A stretch of DNA of 41,711 bases from NCBI GenBank assembly GCA_948468465.1, contig CAOKJJ010000021.1, forward strand, positions 1 through 41,711, in the 5' to 3' direction. Under the pieces are notes generated by a model that was not told where the DNA came from, searched no databases, and worked only from the letters and a program-made list of their open reading frames with translations. Position 1 is the first letter of the stretch. Every line of letters begins with the position of its first letter. Source of the DNA: an uncultured Eubacterium sp. (lineage in GTDB: Bacteria; Bacillota_A; Clostridia; Lachnospirales; Lachnospiraceae). Below, one piece after another: positions 16,225 to 25,829 of this stretch. The translations under genes and the position numbers were made by a program.

Positions 16225-17259
16225 TCACTTATTTATGTTTATTAAATGAATATAGTTAATTACATATTTTAAAATGTTAGTTCTTAACAACAATAAGAAG
16301 AATGCCAGGCAAAAAAGGCCAATAAGATACAGTGAACAATCTATGAAAAAATTGCTCTTACTATGTATTCTCATAAAAAAACCTATAAAAAAAACCTGAT
16401 TTAAATACATATCTATAGAAACCTTTCCCAACACCTTAATAAACCTTTTAGCGCAATATTTCCGCCAAATATTCCATCCATTGTACTCAAATATTATTAA
16501 TACCGGAAACAAAAAAAGAACCAATAAATTAAAGCTGTTTTTTTCTGCAAATATAATATTAATAAGAATCATTATAATAGCTATTATTTCAATGCATGTA
16601 CCCCCCCCCACACAAATTTTGACCTTTTGAGATATTAATTTTTTATTTGTATGAAACAGAATGCAGCCTATCGACATTCCGCCAACAGCACGACTGATTG
16701 CTGATGTACTTATCCTCTCCCATTGCAAATGATAATCTAATCCATTTCCCTGATATGCATACCAGGAATATATTAGAAAAATTAATAAAGGTCCAAGAAA
16801 TTCTATAAAAATTTTCTCGTCTCTTTTTATCAGCCAATACAAAAAATAGCTTACTATCAGTAGTGCTGAGATATACCATGTTACGCCATTCCATATTTCC
16901 CAGTGAACGCCTGTGCAATTCAAAAATAAATATTCCCAAATATGATTATATATTTCCTGAATGGCTCTCACTGGTCCCCAATTAAATTGCAGTATAGAAT
17001 TAACGATTAAAATACAATATGAAATCACTAAAGACGGTGCAAATCTTTTTATTCTTTCATATACATATTTTACTGCCGTATCATTACTTCTTTCAGCATG
17101 ATTCATCATCATAAATCCAGATAATATAAAGAAAAATTCCACTCCCAGATATCCGCAAGCAAAAATACGATTTGTTCCTCCAGAATATGCCGTTTCAAAA
17201 TGCAGCAAGCAAACTATACACGTAAATACAAAACGCCAAATTTCTATTCCGAAACTCAT
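16225..17259 (-). CDS. Acyltransferase 3 (OatA/WecH-like) membrane O-acyltransferase with internal G9 tract
   Basis: Integral membrane acyltransferase of about 344 residues and ten predicted spans, expected to O-acetylate (or otherwise acylate) a glycan. Family features are the N-terminal FGIEIWRFVFTCIVCLLHFE with the conserved Arg/His region, GYLGVEFFFILSGFMMM, and the late LGKVSIDMYLNQVFF. ATG 17259 has GGAGGT 7 bases upstream; the longer TTG start lacks one. Mid-gene, KICVGGGTC is encoded by a run of nine G (16601-16609). Eight G gives TAA about six codons later, and ten G gives TGA within about four. The gene is full length here, so read as ON. Two paralogous membrane proteins flank it. 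Confidence 0.88.
   Translation of the reverse strand: MSFGIEIWRFVFTCIVCLLHFETAYSGGTNRIFACGYLGVEFFFILSGFMMMNHAERSNDTAVKYVYERIKRFAPSLVISYCILIVNSILQFNWGPVRAIQEIYNHIWEYLFLNCTGVHWEIWNGVTWYISALLIVSYFLYWLIKRDEKIFIEFLGPLLIFLIYSWYAYQGNGLDYHLQWERISTSAISRAVGGMSIGCILFHTNKKLISQKVKICVGGGTCIEIIAIIMILINIIFAEKNSFNLLVLFLFPVLIIFEYNGWNIWRKYCAKRFIKVLGKVSIDMYLNQVFFIGFFMRIHSKSNFFIDCSLYLIGLFCLAFFLLLLRTNILKYVINYIHLININK
16601..16609 (-). repeat. Poly-G(9) tract in the acyltransferase gene
   Basis: Nine C on the plus strand, read as GTG GGG GGG GGT on the coding strand. Its flanks (TTGTGTGG...GGTA) match those of the tract at 14690-14697, although the two genes are unrelated. Confidence 0.9.
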
Positions 17260-17284
17260 ATAAATACCTCCAATCAAAACACCC

Positions 17285-18616
17285 CTATGGACCTTTCCTT
17301 GTTCTCAATGAAGTCATATAAGCCATAGCAAAATTTATCATCGTCATACATTGATACCTGTATTCAATCCAATAATGAACAAACGTATGAATATGCATAA
17401 TCATATAATAAACATAAGGCATCAAACCCATCATTATAAATAACACTGAAATGTACAGCTGTGAAACAGGCTTGTGTTTTTTTATAAACACGACTGCCAA
17501 TCCAATGATCAGCAATAACACAAATAGTACATATCCTGTAAATCCCACTTCATTTTTTATCCAGTGAAATAACTGAACCGGAAACATTTTATTAAAATTA
17601 AGTTCCAGTGCACTTTTTATGTAACCCAGCTTACTATCCGGACCCCAGGAAACCGTTCCTCCTCCGACATTTTTCATTTCTGATAATGCATTCGCAAACA
17701 CATTCTGTTTAAGCACTATGCTTGCAAATACCCATTTTGCTCCCCAAAAGTTAATATAACCTACTAGCCATCCGCATGCTGTTTTGAACAACTGCAGCAC
17801 TCCAGAATAAAAATTGTAAATTGTTTGATTTTGATATAACATCGTGATCACAACTGTTGTAACCAAGCCATACGATACAAAAGGCGTCAAAAACAAATCA
17901 AAATATGCAGTCAAACATCCTACGGCAAACAAATCAGTAAATCCATCCACGTGGTGTTCGTTTTTACTGAGCATATAATATATGAACCATAAAGAAACAT
18001 AAAAAACATTTGCTACATTTATAGAAAGCGCTATTGTCACTGGAAAAAACAGAATGATTGTAAATTCAAAAACATAAGCAAATTGTTTTCCAACTTTCTC
18101 AGACAATGCAACCCCAACGAGAAATAATACTGCCAGAAATATCACGCTGCTCAGTGCACGTATTTGTGAAAGATTAAAAAAATACAGTAATATTCTAAGA
18201 ATCCCTGCGGCACCAAACCATTGTCTCCCATACATAACCGTATCACTGTCACCCTCATCCACTATCTGGTTGCCCAACTGCTCAACCGGGTCAGTTCCCC
18301 TGCTGCCAAAAAAATCTCCCGCCACATATTTCAATGCTTTTTGAGGCTGAACCGTATACGCTACATTCAAATAAATAGCATCCGTATAATTATCCAACTG
18401 TTGTCTTAAATACATATCATCGGTTAAATACGATACCTGCGGATATATCCCTTCTTCTTTCATCATGTCATATGACTCCGTAATATGCTCCCTAATCCTG
18501 TTTTCCGGCAGCGAAAATCCTATGAACTTTATTCCTATCGCACAGCAAAACATAATCACCCATATTTTTATGCATCTTTTCATATGATTCATTTTATTTT
18601 TAACAGCCTTCCTCAT
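17285..18616 (-). CDS. Multispan membrane protein, paralogue of the 14855-16171 product
   Basis: Membrane protein of 443 residues, about ten predicted spans, with a long first extracytoplasmic loop (about 35-130). It shares the conserved segments listed for the 14855-16171 product, so the pair likely arose by duplication and diverged. It may be a GT-C-like transferase or other membrane-embedded glycan-modifying enzyme; I cannot name the family. The ATG overlaps the wecB stop as ATGA, with AAGGAAG nearby, so the two are translationally coupled. In-frame ATG codons at residues 9 and 12 are possible alternative starts. Confidence 0.72.
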   Translation of the reverse strand: MRKAVKNKMNHMKRCIKIWVIMFCCAIGIKFIGFSLPENRIREHITESYDMMKEEGIYPQVSYLTDDMYLRQQLDNYTDAIYLNVAYTVQPQKALKYVAGDFFGSRGTDPVEQLGNQIVDEGDSDTVMYGRQWFGAAGILRILLYFFNLSQIRALSSVIFLAVLFLVGVALSEKVGKQFAYVFEFTIILFFPVTIALSINVANVFYVSLWFIYYMLSKNEHHVDGFTDLFAVGCLTAYFDLFLTPFVSYGLVTTVVITMLYQNQTIYNFYSGVLQLFKTACGWLVGYINFWGAKWVFASIVLKQNVFANALSEMKNVGGGTVSWGPDSKLGYIKSALELNFNKMFPVQLFHWIKNEVGFTGYVLFVLLLIIGLAVVFIKKHKPVSQLYISVLFIMMGLMPYVYYMIMHIHTFVHYWIEYRYQCMTMINFAMAYMTSLRTRKGP

Positions 18617-19710
18617 TCTTCCTTACACACCACATCCGCAATTCTCCCACACGCAAATCCATCTCCATAAGGATTCGATGCCCGGCTCATTTTTTCATAC
18701 AAACATCTGTCATTTAACAGCAATTTGAAATTATCATAAATACTGCCCTCCTGCGTCCCAACCAATTTGAGCGTTCCAGCGGCTATCCCTTCCGGCCTCT
18801 CTGTCGTATTCCTCATAACAAGCACTGGTTTTCCAAGCGAAGGCGCCTCCTCCTGAATGCCTCCGCTGTCTGTCAGAATCAAATACGCGTTTGCCAGTAA
18901 GTTATGAAAATCCACCACTTGCATTGGTTCCATAAACCGCATTCTCTCATGATCTTTAAAAACTTTCCTCGCCGCACTTCTTATTAAAGGATTTTTATGC
19001 ACGGGATACACAACTTTAATGTCTTCATTTTCATCCAAAATACGCTTTATGGCACGAAACATTTGCAGCAGCGGTTCTCCTAGGTTTTCCCTTCTATGTG
19101 CGGTCAAAACAATTAACCGATATCCATTTGCCCATTTTAAAACAGGATGCTCATATCCATCCCTGACCGTCGTCTTTAGCGCATCAATCGCGGTATTGCC
19201 CGTCACAAAAATATCATTTTCTTTTTTCCCTTCCTTTAGCAAGTTATTTTTGGCCTGCTGCGTCGGTGCAAAATGATACTTTGCCAAAATACTCACCGCC
19301 TGTCGATTGAACTCTTCAGGATATGGGGAATAGATGTCATACGTGCGAAGTCCTGCCTCCACATGTCCGATTTCAATCTGCTTATAAAAACAGGCCAGTG
19401 CTGTGGCAAAGGTAGTAGAAGTATCGCCATGTACAAGTACAAGATCTGGCCTTTCCGCTTCCAGAACCTGTTCGATTTTGTTTAAAATATTGGCGGTAAT
19501 ATCAAACAGCGTCTGCTCATCCTGCATAACTGCCAAATCATAATCCGGCTCTACCTGAAAGATATCCAGCACCTGCTGCAGCATTTCCCGATGCTGACCC
19601 GTGACACAAACGATAACCAAAAGATTCCTTCTCTGTTTCAGCTCCTTTACCAATGGACACATTTTTATCGCTTCCGGCCTTGTTCCAAAAACCAGCATTA
19701 CCTTTTTCAT
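18613..19710 (-). CDS. wecB: UDP-N-acetylglucosamine 2-epimerase (non-hydrolysing)
   Basis: Interconverts UDP-GlcNAc and UDP-ManNAc in the cytoplasm. The 365-residue length is standard. Motifs include VFGTRPEAIKMCPLVKEL at the start, GQHREML, VHGDTSTTFA, IGHVEAGLRT, LTAHRRENLGEPL and LTDSGGIQEEAPSLGKPVLV with TERPEG. It could feed ManNAc residues into the polysaccharide, or supply the nonulosonate branch if another enzyme releases ManNAc. Its start directly abuts the stop of the upstream GT2 (TAAATG). Clear-cut assignment; the synonym mnaA is used in Gram-positives. Confidence 0.95.
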   Translation of the reverse strand: MKKVMLVFGTRPEAIKMCPLVKELKQRRNLLVIVCVTGQHREMLQQVLDIFQVEPDYDLAVMQDEQTLFDITANILNKIEQVLEAERPDLVLVHGDTSTTFATALACFYKQIEIGHVEAGLRTYDIYSPYPEEFNRQAVSILAKYHFAPTQQAKNNLLKEGKKENDIFVTGNTAIDALKTTVRDGYEHPVLKWANGYRLIVLTAHRRENLGEPLLQMFRAIKRILDENEDIKVVYPVHKNPLIRSAARKVFKDHERMRFMEPMQVVDFHNLLANAYLILTDSGGIQEEAPSLGKPVLVMRNTTERPEGIAAGTLKLVGTQEGSIYDNFKLLLNDRCLYEKMSRASNPYGDGFACGRIADVVCKEE

Positions 19711-20676
19711 TTAGTCATTCTCCCACTCACAGATAAATTGTTCACAAGATCCGCACAAAATTCTATACAATCTTGCATATTGTTCTGAAATTTCCCATGA
19801 TAACACCTGGCTGCTGTCATTTTGCACAAATTTCAGCATCTGCGCTACTCTGTCGTCCCAAATCCCAGCTTTATAACATTCGTATAAACGGTTAAATACG
19901 AAAAAACAATATATATTTTTTATATTTTGGATAAGTTTGTCTTCCATGTGTTTTTCCACTGCGAAATCCACTCTCTCCCGTAATGCATAACATCCATCCA
20001 ATATCGTTGATGACACTTTTCCTGTAATGCTTCCATCTCGTTCCCGTACGTAATTGTATTTTGACAAATCAACATATACCAGTTTCCTTGCTGAAAAAAA
20101 TGCCTGATGCGTAAAAAACTCATCCTCATGGAACCTTCCTTGCGGGTAGCGTTTCCCATCTTCAAAAATGCTTCTTTTATATAATTTGTTCCATGCAACA
20201 GACTTAAAATACCTCCAATCCAACTGACACTGCATCGCAAACGCCGCGTCACCGATTACCAACTCCCCCGTATTCGAAGTTTCTTCTTCCACATGATCTT
20301 TAAAAACATTCCGATAACTGCACTCGGCAATATCCGCATTTTCACCTTCCGCTATCTGTACTAATGCTTCCAGTGTATCTGAGTCAATCCAGTCATCGCT
20401 GTCAACAAAGAATATGAAATCTCCACACGCATGATCAATGCCGGTATTGCGCGCACTGGATAAGCCGCCGTTTTCCTTATGTATCACCTGAATCCTTGCA
20501 TCCAGTTTCTGCATTTTATCGCACAATGCCCCGCTTAAATCTGTAGAACCATCATCCACCAGCAAAATCTCCAGATGCTCATATGTCTGCTTTCGTATGG
20601 ATGTCACGCATTTTCCAACGTACTCCTGCACATTAAACACAGGTACAATAACCGATATTACAGATGGTTTCTTCAT
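19711..20676 (-). CDS. GT2 family glycosyltransferase
   Basis: Family 2 glycosyltransferase of 321 residues resembling EpsJ/CpsI-type polysaccharide enzymes. The GT-A domain shows SVIVPVFNVQEYVGKC, LLVDDGSTD, ENGGLSSARNTGIDHA and FFVDSDDWID (DxD). A helical C-terminal half probably forms the acceptor site. It lies between the large 806-residue GT2 protein and wecB, in a run of closely packed genes. Substrate unknown. Confidence 0.92.
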   Translation of the reverse strand: MKKPSVISVIVPVFNVQEYVGKCVTSIRKQTYEHLEILLVDDGSTDLSGALCDKMQKLDARIQVIHKENGGLSSARNTGIDHACGDFIFFVDSDDWIDSDTLEALVQIAEGENADIAECSYRNVFKDHVEEETSNTGELVIGDAAFAMQCQLDWRYFKSVAWNKLYKRSIFEDGKRYPQGRFHEDEFFTHQAFFSARKLVYVDLSKYNYVRERDGSITGKVSSTILDGCYALRERVDFAVEKHMEDKLIQNIKNIYCFFVFNRLYECYKAGIWDDRVAQMLKFVQNDSSQVLSWEISEQYARLYRILCGSCEQFICEWEND

Positions 20677-20714
20677 GGTATCATTGTATTCCTTTCAAAA
20701 AATAACATCGAACG

Positions 20715-23135
20715 CTAAGCCAGGCGGCTGAACAAATCCCTGTTCAAGTCTACTTTTTCCTTATCTCTGAAATCCGTCCTGACAACATCCAGCAATTTTT
20801 TAGCGCATCTGATTTTTGCCGATGTCCAGCTGTCATGCGTTTTCTTATCCTCCGTCTTTATTTCCATCTGCTGAATCTCCCTGGCAATCACTTCCGGCCA
20901 GACATTATACGGCAGCACACCATTGATCTTGAGCATATACTCACAATACTGCCTTAACCACAGCTGCCTCTCCAGTTGTTTTTCCTCTATGTCTTCCGTG
21001 CTGCGGTATACGCTGCATTCCTTTGACAAATAAATCAATATTCCTGCCTGATACAGCGCCATTGCCATTCCAAAACAGATGCGGTCGCAAAAATATGCCT
21101 GTTCCTCTCTTTTTGCAACATCATAAAATCCACCCACCATGTTAAAATAAGAACGCCGGACCGCAAACGAATAACCGCTTGGAAGATTCTGGTCATTGTA
21201 CTCATAAATATCATCATAGCTGACTGTATATTTCCCAAGCAGATGCAGTTGTTCTGCCGAATATATATCATGTTCTACTTGTACGTTTCCAAATACCGTG
21301 CCAATCTTTTTGCTTATTTGAAAAATGTCCAGCAGATTTTTAAAATATCCCTTTGCGAATCTGCATGTATCTTCTATAAACACAAGATATTTTCCAAGTG
21401 CGCGGTCCGCTGCTGCATTTTTCCAGATCACATGATTTTGTGAAATATTCGCGATGTATTCATACTCTGATCCAAATTTAAGGCTACACCTATGTATGTT
21501 CTCATAGCTGCCCGTGATTAAAACCTGTGCTTTATCGCATGCAATGCTCATAAGACAGCGTTCCAGAGTATTATCATTTCCATAAAAAGAAATGATAATA
21601 CTGAAAGGAATATGCTCTTCCTGCTGCACTGCAGCTCTTTGTTCCATCGTATATAAAAAGCTGTTTTTTGCTTTGCTGTCTGTGAAAGCAAACAATGTCT
21701 GCCCGTCTTTCATTCCATACCAGCCTTTGTATCCTTCCAAACGGTTCGAAGAAGATGGTTGCCTGCGGCATACATATGCATCCCACAAGTCTGTATTCTT
21801 AACATCTTCTGGCTGTTCTGCCACCAAAACCTTATATGTCCCATATGGCAGCTTTGTATATAATTCTTTTTCGAATTTTTCAGCAAAGCATACACAGATA
21901 AAGCGTTCATAACGATTCTGCGTCTGTTGTGCTGCCTGTTCCAAAGTTAACCGTATCTGACCGTATTTTTTTATCGCATGAAGAAGCTGCTTGTACTGTA
22001 AAAGATCCGAATCCTTACAAAGGACAATCCATGCCGTATCTTTTTGAAAATAATTTCTTCGAAATTCGTCCCACAGCATTTGTTTGAATCTGTTTTCCGT
22101 TATCTTTAATTCTTTATCTTTCGCCGTCAGCGATTTTGCATGCAGACGGTAAGAATATTCCGGCTGCTCGAAAGAAGTATGCCGCAATACGAACAGCTCA
22201 TTAACTTTCATCCAATAATCATAATCCTCGATCCCGAATTTAAAGGCAGAATAATCTTCTGCCACATGCGCAGTGACCGCTCGGTACATAAACGCGGCAC
22301 CGATATAATTATTGGCGTATGTATTCAGTTCCAGACAGCATTTTGGCAGCATCACATGCTCCGGCGGCTTTCCTTCTTCCCTGTACCACGCAAAGTCTGT
22401 CTTCGGACTGCCGTTTTCATCTATTAAACGCTGATTTCCATAGATCATTGCTGTATGCTCATATATGTTCAAATCTGATACAAATTTTTCAATAAATTCC
22501 GGGTGCATCATATTATCCGCGCTCGTCCAGGTATAATACTCTCCCTTTGCCAGCCGAAATCCGTTTGACAATGCACGCGGCAGTTTTTGATTTTCCTGAT
22601 GGAGCACACGTATACGGTCATCCAGCGCAGCATATCGTTCAACAATACACGGTGTTTGATCTGTGGAACCATCATCTACAATAATCAGCTCAAAATGCTC
22701 ATATGTCTGTGTTAAAACGCTCTCGATGGAACCTTCTACATAATCTTCTCCGTTATAGACAGGCAGTATCACTGACACAAGGCCTTTTTCACATGGTACG
22801 CAGACCCTTTTTAAATCTATCTGATATCCGCAATTTCTGGCTCTTTTATATCTGATAAAACGATATTCATATGCATTGAGCATATATCCATAATCAAACT
22901 CTTTTTCACATACTTGTGACTTTTGTTCTTCATTTTCTGTTAAACTTCCATAACGCAGATATTTGTATATTTTATAAAATACGGTCTTTTTTGCCTGTGT
23001 CCGAAAATTCATTGCCCGCCTGTAATATGGATCTGATAAGATTCCATCTCTTTCATTTACAAGCTCATTCACTCTGCTTTGCAGCTGTTTATTTGATTTC
23101 TTTAGTTCCTGGTACGTATCAATCAGTGTCGCCAT
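20715..23135 (-). CDS. Large two-domain GT2 glycosyltransferase
   Basis: Protein of 806 residues. A coiled-coil-like N-terminus (about 1-35) precedes a canonical GT2 domain from about residue 117: LVSVILPVYNGEDYVEGS, IIVDDGSTDQT and YTWTSADNMMHPEF. A second GT2-like region near residues 515-720 begins FSIIISFYGNDNTLERCL but has lost the DDGS pattern and shows FIEDTCRF where a DxD is expected, so it may be inactive or highly diverged. The C-terminus is helical. It lies between the ABC transporter genes and the other GT2 enzymes. Confidence 0.85.
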   Translation of the reverse strand: MATLIDTYQELKKSNKQLQSRVNELVNERDGILSDPYYRRAMNFRTQAKKTVFYKIYKYLRYGSLTENEEQKSQVCEKEFDYGYMLNAYEYRFIRYKRARNCGYQIDLKRVCVPCEKGLVSVILPVYNGEDYVEGSIESVLTQTYEHFELIIVDDGSTDQTPCIVERYAALDDRIRVLHQENQKLPRALSNGFRLAKGEYYTWTSADNMMHPEFIEKFVSDLNIYEHTAMIYGNQRLIDENGSPKTDFAWYREEGKPPEHVMLPKCCLELNTYANNYIGAAFMYRAVTAHVAEDYSAFKFGIEDYDYWMKVNELFVLRHTSFEQPEYSYRLHAKSLTAKDKELKITENRFKQMLWDEFRRNYFQKDTAWIVLCKDSDLLQYKQLLHAIKKYGQIRLTLEQAAQQTQNRYERFICVCFAEKFEKELYTKLPYGTYKVLVAEQPEDVKNTDLWDAYVCRRQPSSSNRLEGYKGWYGMKDGQTLFAFTDSKAKNSFLYTMEQRAAVQQEEHIPFSIIISFYGNDNTLERCLMSIACDKAQVLITGSYENIHRCSLKFGSEYEYIANISQNHVIWKNAAADRALGKYLVFIEDTCRFAKGYFKNLLDIFQISKKIGTVFGNVQVEHDIYSAEQLHLLGKYTVSYDDIYEYNDQNLPSGYSFAVRRSYFNMVGGFYDVAKREEQAYFCDRICFGMAMALYQAGILIYLSKECSVYRSTEDIEEKQLERQLWLRQYCEYMLKINGVLPYNVWPEVIAREIQQMEIKTEDKKTHDSWTSAKIRCAKKLLDVVRTDFRDKEKVDLNRDLFSRLA

Positions 23136-23179
23136 TTATCTTTAACTCCGTATTTCTCAGGAAATTCCTGACTATTTTT

Positions 23180-23911
23180 TCATTGTTTTGTATAAGCCTC
23201 ACACACCTGCCCCGCTTCCCCGGACATTACCATGCGCCCCTTCTCAATCCAGAGCGCATGATCACACAGTTTTTCCACCGACTGCCTCTGATGCGACACA
23301 TACAAAAGCGTCGTCCCTGTTTCCAGCATCTGCATCATGCGTTCTTCACACTTTTCCTGAAACTTAAAATCTCCTACAGACAGCACCTCATCACAGATCA
23401 GGATATCCGGCCGTACCATCGTGGCCACCGAAAATCCAAGCCTTGCCGCCATACCGGAAGAATAATTTTTAATCGGCATGTCCAAAAAGTCCCACAGCTG
23501 CGCAAAGTCTATAATCTCCTCAAAATGCTCCCGCATAAATTCTTCTGAATATCCCATCAATGTTCCATTCAGCAATATATTTTCCCGTGCGGTCAGCTCA
23601 CCGTCAAAACCCGCTCCAAGCTCAATCAAAGGGGCAATGCTGCCGCTGATGCTTACCGTCCCTTTATATGGCTTTAAGATGCCGCAGATCAGTTTTAATA
23701 AGGTGGATTTTCCGGAACCATTCGTTCCTATAATTCCCCATGCCTCGCCCTGCCTGACCTTTAAGCTGATATCCGACAGTGCAAAAAATTCCTGAAACAT
23801 CAATTCCTTTCTGAGCAGCTTGATCACATATTCCTTTAAGTTGTTTACCTGCTGGTTTGCCATGTTGAATCGCACGGATGCGTCTTTTACTTCTACCGCA
23901 ATGCTGTCCAT
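23180..23911 (-). CDS. ABC transporter ATP-binding protein for polysaccharide export
   Basis: ATPase of a Wzt/TagH-type exporter, 243 residues. Walker A is GTNGSGKST (62-70), the signature is YSSGMAARLGFS, Walker B is ILICDEVLSVGD, and the switch is YVSHQ. The segment IAPLIELGAGFDGELTARENI is typical of polysaccharide and teichoic acid exporters. There is no long C-terminal carbohydrate-binding domain, so export may not depend on a terminal modification. It pairs with the permease gene 28 bases upstream. Confidence 0.94.
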   Translation of the reverse strand: MDSIAVEVKDASVRFNMANQQVNNLKEYVIKLLRKELMFQEFFALSDISLKVRQGEAWGIIGTNGSGKSTLLKLICGILKPYKGTVSISGSIAPLIELGAGFDGELTARENILLNGTLMGYSEEFMREHFEEIIDFAQLWDFLDMPIKNYSSGMAARLGFSVATMVRPDILICDEVLSVGDFKFQEKCEERMMQMLETGTTLLYVSHQRQSVEKLCDHALWIEKGRMVMSGEAGQVCEAYTKQ

Positions 23912-23939
23912 ATCATCCTCTCACTTTCCATGTGCCATG

Positions 23940-24728
23940 TTATATATACAAAATAAAACGATCCTGGCTTCTTAAGAAAGACCATGTTCCAAATATCACA
24001 GCTAAAACCGCAAGTCCCGTCCCATACAGGATCGTTCCTTCATCCGGAATCTTTTGGTACAGCACCAGTGTCCGAAACTGGGTGATATAATGATACATAG
24101 GATTAAACATCCGTATCGCGCTCTGCATCTTATCAGGAAGCTGTTCCATCGGGTAAAACAAAGGTGTTACATACATCCATGCTGTCGTCAGCACACTGTA
24201 AATATACTGAATATCCCGAAAAAATACGGCTGACTGTGCCAAAAACAGTCCAAGTCCAAGACAAAACAAATATAACTGCAGCAATACCAGCGGAAGCAGC
24301 AGCATGCAGGGCGAAAACTCCACTTTCGTAAATATAAATACAATGAGCATCGCTCCCATGGAGAATAAAAGATTTACGAGTGAACTTGTCACCTTTGATA
24401 AGGTAAATACATACTTCGGCACATAGACCTTTTTTAAGAGCGCACCGTTTCCTGTGATGGAAAAAATAGCCTGGTTTGTAGCTTCTGTCATAAAGGTAAA
24501 CAGGGTCTGTCCAATGATCAGATAAGCCGGATAATTTGCCACATCAAACCGGAACATTTGGGAAAACACCAGATACATGACCACCATCACCATCAGCGGA
24601 TTCAGCACGCTCCATAGATAGCCAAGAAAACTTCTTCTGTATTTCAGCTTAATGTCTTTGATCACAAGCTGTTTTACAAGAGAACGGTATTTGTATAAGC
24701 CACGCAGCCTTTCCACCATGATTTGCAT
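23940..24728 (-). CDS. ABC-2 type permease for polysaccharide export
   Basis: Membrane component of the exporter, 262 residues with six predicted spans. LVIKDIKLKYRRSFLGYLWSVLNPLM at the N-terminus is the hallmark of Wzm/TagG/KpsM-type ABC-2 permeases, and YVTPLFYPMEQLP and FNPMYHYITQFR are further family segments. ATG 24728 has AAGGAG upstream. With the following ATPase it should move a lipid-linked glycan across the membrane, which makes this an ABC-dependent rather than Wzx/Wzy-dependent system; no flippase/polymerase pair of Wzx/Wzy type was recognised. Confidence 0.94.
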   Translation of the reverse strand: MQIMVERLRGLYKYRSLVKQLVIKDIKLKYRRSFLGYLWSVLNPLMVMVVMYLVFSQMFRFDVANYPAYLIIGQTLFTFMTEATNQAIFSITGNGALLKKVYVPKYVFTLSKVTSSLVNLLFSMGAMLIVFIFTKVEFSPCMLLLPLVLLQLYLFCLGLGLFLAQSAVFFRDIQYIYSVLTTAWMYVTPLFYPMEQLPDKMQSAIRMFNPMYHYITQFRTLVLYQKIPDEGTILYGTGLAVLAVIFGTWSFLRSQDRFILYI

Positions 24729-24746
24729 AACAGTCTTTCTCCTTTT

Positions 24747-25739
24747 TTACGTAATTCCTGCATAAATAACATACAAAAGCCTGAGCAGCGGATAAGCACA
24801 GCGCATATTTTTACGAAGCAGGAAAACCGGGAACCGATTGGAATACGCATAAAAATAAGCAGATGTTTCTTTCAGCCTGCCATCCCATTGCAAAAGCTCC
24901 TGCATTCTGGCCGCGTTCATCGGATTTTTCAGATAGATCATATACTGGCTGCGAATCCGTTTCCCGATAATATGCCTGATATAATTCTTTTTTGCCTGTG
25001 ACAGCTGCGTTTCATATGTTTCATAGTAACCGATGCAGTCCTTGATAACGGCGCTGTGCATCTTCCGGTTTTTAAATGCCTGCCTTGGAGCAATGCTTTG
25101 GGAACATGTGCCCGTCCGATAGACGTATACCGGATAGCTGCATGCATATACTGTATTTACAAACCGGATCGGGAAGATATTATATTCGGTATCTTCGTAA
25201 AAACAATTTTCCCGAAGCCTGATCTGATGCTCACGCAGTAAAGATGTCCGATAAGTAGCCGCATGGATCTGTATTTCTGTAAGCCGCGGCGCTGCCTGAT
25301 CAAAAGAAAGCAGTTGATTTTTAGCTATTTTATATGGAACCATCCAGCTTTTTTTCTTTCGGACATCATATTTGACATATGGATGTATGACCAGGTCTGC
25401 TTTGCAGTGTGACAGCTGTCTGACCATTTTCCCAAGATTTGCGGATAACACCCAGTCGTCACCGTCGACCACTTTAAAATAAGCACCGCGTGCTTTTGTG
25501 ACCGCAAGATTTATGGCAGAGCCATGCCCTCCGTTTTCTTTATCTATTACAGTCACAATATCCGGATATCTTTTCTCATACCTTTTCATTTTCTCCAGTG
25601 TCTGGTCGGTACTTCCATCATTCACCAGCAAAATTTCCATTCGATGGATATCCGCATGCTGCAGCATCGTAGGAAGACACGCATCTATATAATCCTGCGT
25701 ATTATAAGACGGAACCGCTATTGTAAGCACTTTTTTCAC
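24747..25739 (-). CDS. GT2 family glycosyltransferase
   Basis: Family 2 glycosyltransferase of about 330 residues. Motifs: LTIAVPSYNTQDYIDACL, LLVNDGSTDQTLEKM, DKENGGHGSAINLAV and FKVVDGDDWVLS (DxD). I use GTG 25739 because GGAGG lies 7 bases upstream; another GTG at 25745 is too close to that site. A gap of about 90 bases separates it from the GT4 gene upstream. Substrate unknown. Confidence 0.92.
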   Translation of the reverse strand: MKKVLTIAVPSYNTQDYIDACLPTMLQHADIHRMEILLVNDGSTDQTLEKMKRYEKRYPDIVTVIDKENGGHGSAINLAVTKARGAYFKVVDGDDWVLSANLGKMVRQLSHCKADLVIHPYVKYDVRKKKSWMVPYKIAKNQLLSFDQAAPRLTEIQIHAATYRTSLLREHQIRLRENCFYEDTEYNIFPIRFVNTVYACSYPVYVYRTGTCSQSIAPRQAFKNRKMHSAVIKDCIGYYETYETQLSQAKKNYIRHIIGKRIRSQYMIYLKNPMNAARMQELLQWDGRLKETSAYFYAYSNRFPVFLLRKNMRCAYPLLRLLYVIYAGIT

Positions 25740-25829
25740 CCGCACACCTCCATGGCCGCTGCCTGTTTGCTGTCGTCTGCACCTGCTGTTTACGTGCAGC
25801 TGTTTTGATGGTCCTCTGCATTGTTGTGT

